A stretch of DNA of 64,000 nt. It comes from Ectothiorhodospiraceae bacterium (GTDB lineage: Bacteria; Pseudomonadota; Gammaproteobacteria; Nitrococcales; Aquisalimonadaceae). Below are positions 59,773-64,000 of this stretch, piece by piece (position 1 is the first letter of the stretch; every line of letters starts with the position of its first letter). The DNA is taken from the NCBI GenBank assembly GCA_020831885.1, contig JAFIFU010000003.1, forward strand, positions 62,001 through 126,000, written 5' to 3'. Below the pieces are notes generated by a model. It worked only from the letters and a program-made list of their open reading frames with translations. It did not search any database and was not told the DNA's origin. The position numbers and the translations under genes are program-made.

Positions 59773-60429
59773 ATGAACGCGAAGACCTCCTCCCGGTTGC
59801 CACACATCCTGGTCATGCTCCTTGGCGGCGTGCTCGCCCTGGGACTCGGCCTTTGGGCCGCATCGGGTCTGATGGCACCGGCCCAGTTGGACACGGACGC
59901 ACTGCACGGCACCTATCTGCCAGGAGGCCGCGAGGTCACCGAATTCGAGCTGGTGGATCATGACGGGCAGACCTTCACCCGCGAGCATCTGAAAGGCTAC
60001 TGGTCCCTCCTGTTCTTCGGTTTCACCAACTGTCCGGACATCTGTCCGATGACCATGCTGGAACTGGGCCAGGCGCTGAACCTGGCCAGGGAGAACGGTC
60101 ACGATACCCCCCTGCGGGGCCTGTTCGTCACCGTCGATCCGGCACGGGATACCCGGCAGCGCCTGCAGGATTACGTCACCGCGTTCGACAGCAGTTTCCT
60201 GGGCCTCACCGGCCCGCTGGAGAACATCGACGTGCTGGCCCGGGACCTGGGCATCGTGCATGTCCGCCACGGCGAACCGGACGATCCGGACTATATGGTG
60301 GATCACGGCACCGCCGTCCTGCTCATCAACCCGGAAGGGCAGCTCCAGGCCATCCTCTCAGCACCTCACCGCGCACCGGTCATCGCCGGGGATCTGGCCG
60401 CGATCATTGCCCACCACGAGGGCCGTTGA
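59773..60429 (+). CDS. SCO1/SenC family protein
   Basis: 218 aa from the ATG at 59773. An N-terminal membrane anchor (about 12-35) leads to a thioredoxin-fold domain with the copper-binding pair C87 and C91 (NCPDICP) and H178 (VDHGTA). SCO proteins insert copper into the CuA site of cytochrome oxidase, or act as thiol-disulfide factors. No oxidase genes are near. It is 4 bp before psd. Confidence 0.9.
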   Translation: MNAKTSSRLPHILVMLLGGVLALGLGLWAASGLMAPAQLDTDALHGTYLPGGREVTEFELVDHDGQTFTREHLKGYWSLLFFGFTNCPDICPMTMLELGQALNLARENGHDTPLRGLFVTVDPARDTRQRLQDYVTAFDSSFLGLTGPLENIDVLARDLGIVHVRHGEPDDPDYMVDHGTAVLLINPEGQLQAILSAPHRAPVIAGDLAAIIAHHEGR

Positions 60430-60433
60430 GCGA

Positions 60434-61333
60434 ATGAACAACCGGCTCGGCCGCTATCTGGAGGAAGCGCCCTCCACCAGCGACTGGCTGAAGACGCTGC
60501 CACTCTATCCCTTGCCCCATCATGTGGTATCCCGGCTGATCCACCGGCTGGTGCGGGTCCGCGCCGGTTGGTTCCGGCGGCCGTTCGTCAGTTGGTTCGT
60601 ACGGGCATTCGGGGTGGACATGAGCCAGGCCGTGGAAACCGACCCGCTGGCATACCCGGATTTCAACAGCTTCTTCACCCGTGCCCTGCGCGCCGACGCC
60701 CGGCCCATGCCGGAGGATGCCGCCGCCATATGCTGCCCCGCCGACGGCACCGTCAGCGCGCTGGGCGAACTGCGCGGGGACAGCATTATTCAGGCCAAGG
60801 GCCACGATTACTCCCTCACCACCCTGCTGGGGGGCGATCCGGACCGGGCCCGCCCGTTTCTTGGCGGCGGCTTCATCACCGTGTACCTGTCGCCCCGGGA
60901 TTATCACCGGGTGCACATGCCACTGGGCGGCACGCTCCGGGAAATGGTGCATGTGCCGGGCCGGCTGTTCAGCGTCGGACGCCACACGGTGAAGACGGTG
61001 CCGGGGCTGTTCGCGCGCAACGAGCGTGTGGCCTGCCTGTTCGACACCGACCACGGGCCCATGGCACTGGTGCTGGTGGGCGCCATCAACGTGGCCAGCA
61101 TCGAAACCGTGTGGGCCGGTGAAGTGACACCGCCACGGGGCCGCAGCATACGGTGCTGGAGCTACGAGAATGGCAGCATCCGGCTTGATCGCGGAGAGGA
61201 GATGGGCCGTTTCAACATGGGTTCCACTGCCATCGTGATTCTCCCCAGGGGCATGGCTGAACTGGATCCCGCCCTCCAGGCCGATCAGCCGGTTCGCGTC
61301 CGCCAGGCCATCGGCCGGCTGATGAGGCCGTAG
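60434..61333 (+). CDS. psd: Phosphatidylserine decarboxylase proenzyme
   Basis: 299 aa from the ATG at 60434. The self-cleavage site is MGST (262-265), with G263-S264 cut so that S264 becomes the pyruvoyl group; E. coli has LGST. The proposed triad is completed by D103 (PADGTV) and H161 (HRVH). It makes phosphatidylethanolamine at the inner membrane. Confidence 0.96.
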   Translation: MNNRLGRYLEEAPSTSDWLKTLPLYPLPHHVVSRLIHRLVRVRAGWFRRPFVSWFVRAFGVDMSQAVETDPLAYPDFNSFFTRALRADARPMPEDAAAICCPADGTVSALGELRGDSIIQAKGHDYSLTTLLGGDPDRARPFLGGGFITVYLSPRDYHRVHMPLGGTLREMVHVPGRLFSVGRHTVKTVPGLFARNERVACLFDTDHGPMALVLVGAINVASIETVWAGEVTPPRGRSIRCWSYENGSIRLDRGEEMGRFNMGSTAIVILPRGMAELDPALQADQPVRVRQAIGRLMRP

Positions 61334-61414
61334 GCCCGCGGAGACGCCCTCCCGCAAGCACCAGTCTGGCCGCCGAGAGTTCAATGCGGCTCATTGTGGA
61401 AAAGACCGCCATAG

Positions 61415-61424
61415 CGGTATACCG
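61415..61424. promoter_or_regulatory. Palindrome CGGTATACCG before the amidase gene
   Basis: A perfect 10-bp palindrome lies 29 bp before the amidase ATG, within a sequence GCGGTATACCGTTAACGG that also repeats ACCGTTAACGG in inverted form. It could be an operator or part of a -10 region. No promoter pair is clear. Confidence 0.3.
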
Positions 61425-61452
61425 TTAACGGAATACAAAACCGGAGACCACC

Positions 61453-62859
61453 ATGCCCCGGGATATCGCCTTCCTGTCCGCCGAGGATCTGCGCATCCGC
61501 TACGCCACTGGCGAGCTGGATCCGGGCATGGTGGTGGAAGACGCCTTGGGACGGGCGGAGCGGCTGGAGGGAAAGCTGAACGCCTTTCGTCTGATCGACG
61601 AGGAGGGAGCCCTCCGCGACGCGGCAGCCTCCACCAAGCGCTGGCGCCGGGGTCGCCCGTTGAGCAAATTGGACGGGGTACCGGTCAGCATCAAGGACAT
61701 CGTGGCGGTCAAGGGTACGGCGACCCTCTGCGGCTCACTGACCACCAATCCGGATGCCATCAGCACGGAGGACTGCCCGGCCGCGGCCCGCCTCCGGGAA
61801 GCCGGCGCCATACTCGTCGGCAAGACGCATACCTCGGAGTTTGGCTGGAAAGGCATTACGGACAGCCCGCTGCACGGCACCACCCGCAACCCCTGGAACC
61901 CGGAGCACTCGCCCGGCGGCTCCAGCGGTGGCGCCGGGGCGGCGGTTGCCGCCGGCATCGGTCCGCTGGCCCACGGCACGGATGCCGGCGGTTCCATCCG
62001 CATTCCCTCCAGCTATTGCGGGCTGTACGGCATCAAGCCCACCTTCGGACGTGTCCCCCACAGCCCCAACGAAAGCCCGTTCTGCACGCTGAGCAGCGGG
62101 GGGCCGATCGCGCGCAGCGTCCGCGACGCGGCGCGCATGCTCACGATCCTGAGCCAGCCCGATCCCAGGGACTGGTATGCGGCCGCGCCCCAGGGCATCG
62201 ATTTCGAGCAGGGCCTGGACAGCGGGATCCCCGGCTTGCGCATTGCATACAGCCCCGCGCTGGGCGGCATCCGGGCCGACGCGGAGGTGGAGAGCCTGGT
62301 GTCCGCCGCCGTGAGGAAGCTGGAGACGCTGGGCGCCACGGTGGACGAGGTCGGGCCGGTGTTCGATCCGCTGCGACCGGTCTTCGAGGATTACTGGAAG
62401 GCCACCTTTGCCTATCTGCTGAAGGGCATCCCGGAAGAAAAACGGGCGCTCTTGGACCCGGGCCTGCGGCAACTGGGTGAGGAAGGCATGACGGTTGGCC
62501 TGGACAGCTACCATCAGGCCGTGACGGCGCGGGTTCGGCTGGGGGTCCGGATGGAGCGGTTCCATCAACAGTATGATCTGCTGGTGACCCCAACCATGCC
62601 CACCACGGCTCCGCGGGCGGACGTGGTCTATCACTCGGCGGAATACGATCGCTGGGAACACGCCGTTCCTTACACCGTTCCGTTCAACCTCACGGGCCAG
62701 CCTGCGGCGTCGATACCGGTCGGACTGGCCAGCAACGGGCTGCCGGTGGGCATGCAGCTGGTGGCTGCCCGTTTCCAGGAGTTGAAAATTCTGCGGGCAT
62801 CCCGGGCATTTGAACAAATGGCGCCATTCACAATGAAGCCGCCAGCGGCCGACCGCTGA
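61453..62859 (+). CDS. Amidase signature family enzyme
   Basis: 468 aa. The Ser-cisSer-Lys triad is visible: K81 (SIKD), S157 (GGSSGG) and S181 (DAGGSIR). The family hydrolyses carbon-nitrogen bonds in amides, carbamates or, as GatA, glutaminyl-tRNA. gatB and gatC are absent here, so a free amidase is more likely. Substrate unknown. It stands alone between psd and a convergent flavoprotein. Confidence 0.9.
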   Translation: MPRDIAFLSAEDLRIRYATGELDPGMVVEDALGRAERLEGKLNAFRLIDEEGALRDAAASTKRWRRGRPLSKLDGVPVSIKDIVAVKGTATLCGSLTTNPDAISTEDCPAAARLREAGAILVGKTHTSEFGWKGITDSPLHGTTRNPWNPEHSPGGSSGGAGAAVAAGIGPLAHGTDAGGSIRIPSSYCGLYGIKPTFGRVPHSPNESPFCTLSSGGPIARSVRDAARMLTILSQPDPRDWYAAAPQGIDFEQGLDSGIPGLRIAYSPALGGIRADAEVESLVSAAVRKLETLGATVDEVGPVFDPLRPVFEDYWKATFAYLLKGIPEEKRALLDPGLRQLGEEGMTVGLDSYHQAVTARVRLGVRMERFHQQYDLLVTPTMPTTAPRADVVYHSAEYDRWEHAVPYTVPFNLTGQPAASIPVGLASNGLPVGMQLVAARFQELKILRASRAFEQMAPFTMKPPAADR

Positions 62860-62878
62860 GATCGGCTGCGGGGACTGG

Positions 62879-64000
62879 TTAGCGGAAGGCGAACAGAAAC
62901 ACGCCCGCGACAATCACCGCCGTCGTCACGGAAAAGGCGAGCAAGGCGCGTCCGGCACTGCCGGAACGGGCGCCAAAGCTGTACTGGAAACGCTCCGAGA
63001 TCACCTGTGCTGCCGGCACGCCCAGTTCCCGCACCAGAGAGGACTCCACCGCATGGATCATCGCCGGCGGGCCGCAGACGTAGCAGAGGCTTTCCCCCCG
63101 CGCGGCTTCCGGAATCAGCGTGGCCAGAACCTCGGTTCGGGGGACTCCGGTCAGTCCGTCCCAACCCTCCGGCGGCTCACCGAGCATGTAGTGAACCGTC
63201 AGATGCTCCAGCTCCCGCGCCATCGCAGCGAGTTCCTCCCGGTACAGGATCTGCCCCGCGTGCCGGTTGGCCTGCAGAAGCAGGATGCGCCGCTTGCTGC
63301 CCTGGGCCCGCAACTGCCGCAACAGGCTCATGATGGGCGCCATGCCCACGCCCCCGGCGATCATCACCAGCGGCCGCTCGGATTCGTCCAGCAGGAAACT
63401 GCCGTAGGGCCCGTCCAGGTAGGCACGGGTGCCGGAGGGGATCCGGTCCAGGCCGCCGGTGAAGTCACCCGCTTCCTTGATGGTGAACTCCACGCGCGGC
63501 CATTGATCTGGTGAGGAACTGATGGAAAACGGGTGCTCGGTGATCCGGAACAGTGGTCCACCCATTTTCAGCCAGGCGAACTGACCGGCTTCGTAGGGCA
63601 GCGGCCTTCCGTCATGACCACCATCGCGATCCGGCTCCATCACCAGGCTCCAGGTACGATCCGCCACCCGTTCCACCCCCGCAACCCGGAACGGCCGTCG
63701 CCGTTCCCGCAGCGGGGTGAAAAGGTGCACATGCGCCAGCGCCAGCACGGCCAGCGCCACGGCGATAATCCAGAAACCGCCCAACCAGTCCTGCTGGCTG
63801 TAGCGCCCCACTTCCAGGGTGTGGTGCAGGCCGAGAAGTGCTATCAGCAAGGCACCGAAGCCGTGCCAGAAGCGCCAGGTTTCGTAGCGAAAAGGCAGCG
63901 AATCACGCGCCACCGCGAAGAACACCAGGACGCCCAGCCCGACCCAGGCTAGCAGCCCGGTGATGCCGGGGGCCATTGGCAGACTCAACCAGGTGGCACC
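62879..64000 (-). CDS. Ferric-reductase-like/ferredoxin-NAD(P)H reductase protein, 5' end outside the window
   Basis: 373 residues are visible; the frame is open to 64000, so the N-terminus lies beyond the window. Three membrane segments remain (about residues 12-34, 42-65 and 74-95), the second with histidines (WHGFGALLIALLGLHHT) suited to heme. A ferredoxin-reductase FAD domain (EHPFSISSSP) and NAD domain (GGVGMAPIMSLLRQL, YVCGPPAMI) follow. An extra hydrophobic C-terminal helix (last ~22 residues) is unusual. It probably moves electrons from NAD(P)H through FAD and heme across the membrane. Confidence 0.83.
   Translation of the reverse strand, partial: GATWLSLPMAPGITGLLAWVGLGVLVFFAVARDSLPFRYETWRFWHGFGALLIALLGLHHTLEVGRYSQQDWLGGFWIIAVALAVLALAHVHLFTPLRERRRPFRVAGVERVADRTWSLVMEPDRDGGHDGRPLPYEAGQFAWLKMGGPLFRITEHPFSISSSPDQWPRVEFTIKEAGDFTGGLDRIPSGTRAYLDGPYGSFLLDESERPLVMIAGGVGMAPIMSLLRQLRAQGSKRRILLLQANRHAGQILYREELAAMARELEHLTVHYMLGEPPEGWDGLTGVPRTEVLATLIPEAARGESLCYVCGPPAMIHAVESSLVRELGVPAAQVISERFQYSFGARSGSAGRALLAFSVTTAVIVAGVFLFAFR

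Noticed and set aside
61453-62859. Amidase as GatA of the tRNA amidotransferase
   Set aside because: gatB and gatC, usually adjacent, are absent and the N- and C-terminal parts do not look like GatA.

Overview
This window is a GC-rich stretch of chromosome from a gammaproteobacterium. Gene order and protein character suggest the Chromatiales/Ectothiorhodospiraceae side of the class, with strong synteny to what I recall of Pseudomonas; the lineage is an inference. About 64 protein-coding genes fill nearly the whole window. They are short-spaced, often overlap by ATGA, and several appear to use TTG starts. I see no tRNA or rRNA gene, insertion sequence, prophage, integron or CRISPR array.

Layout. 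1-4136: end of proS, a lytic transglycosylase, trmH, an SDR-family protein, a CbiX-like chelatase, two tandem small cytochromes c, acyP. 4133-11938: yihY, divergent from an arsC-like/wrbA/DUF2069 operon, then hda, a DUF481 beta-barrel protein, a DUF2066 protein and purM-purN. 11964-18771: dcd and gltB-gltD. 19178-22156: two small uncharacterised proteins and rlmKL. 22157-30458: metG, the complete rnfABCDGE operon, nth and a DUF1841 gene. 30613-35114: slyD, then a leftward run of a coiled-coil protein, tpx, a GNAT-nitrilase fusion, beta-carbonic anhydrase and an isochorismatase-family hydrolase. 35334-53916: a leftward biosynthetic superblock, leuC-leuD-leuB-asd-fimV-truA-trpF-trpB-trpA-accD-folC-dedD-cvpA-purF-metZ, then a glycerate kinase. 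54193-57479: an NTF2-like protein with a nitronate-monooxygenase-like flavoprotein, and a PadR regulator with an HcaT-like MFS transporter. 57502-64000: aroC and prmB, then a SCO protein, psd, an amidase and a truncated ferric-reductase-like flavoprotein.

How the genes work together. The content is core metabolism: glutamate synthesis (gltBD), leucine, tryptophan, methionine, aspartate-family and chorismate synthesis, purine synthesis (purF, purM, purN), folate, malonyl-CoA and phosphatidylethanolamine, plus Rnf-driven electron transfer between NADH and ferredoxin. Redox and stress functions are scattered (Tpx, WrbA, SCO, cytochromes c).

The most unusual structure is not a gene but a small family of about 20-bp imperfect palindromes (core GGAAGCGCTGATCGATTCC, both orientations). 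Four members begin on the last base of a stop codon (19447, 19811, 31264, 54627) and a related inverted pair lies 6 bp beyond the asd stop. I found no clearly new multi-gene system. The best candidates for follow-up are this stop-anchored repeat family, the GNAT-nitrilase/carbonic-anhydrase/isochorismatase run, and the two small conserved-looking proteins between gltB and rlmKL.
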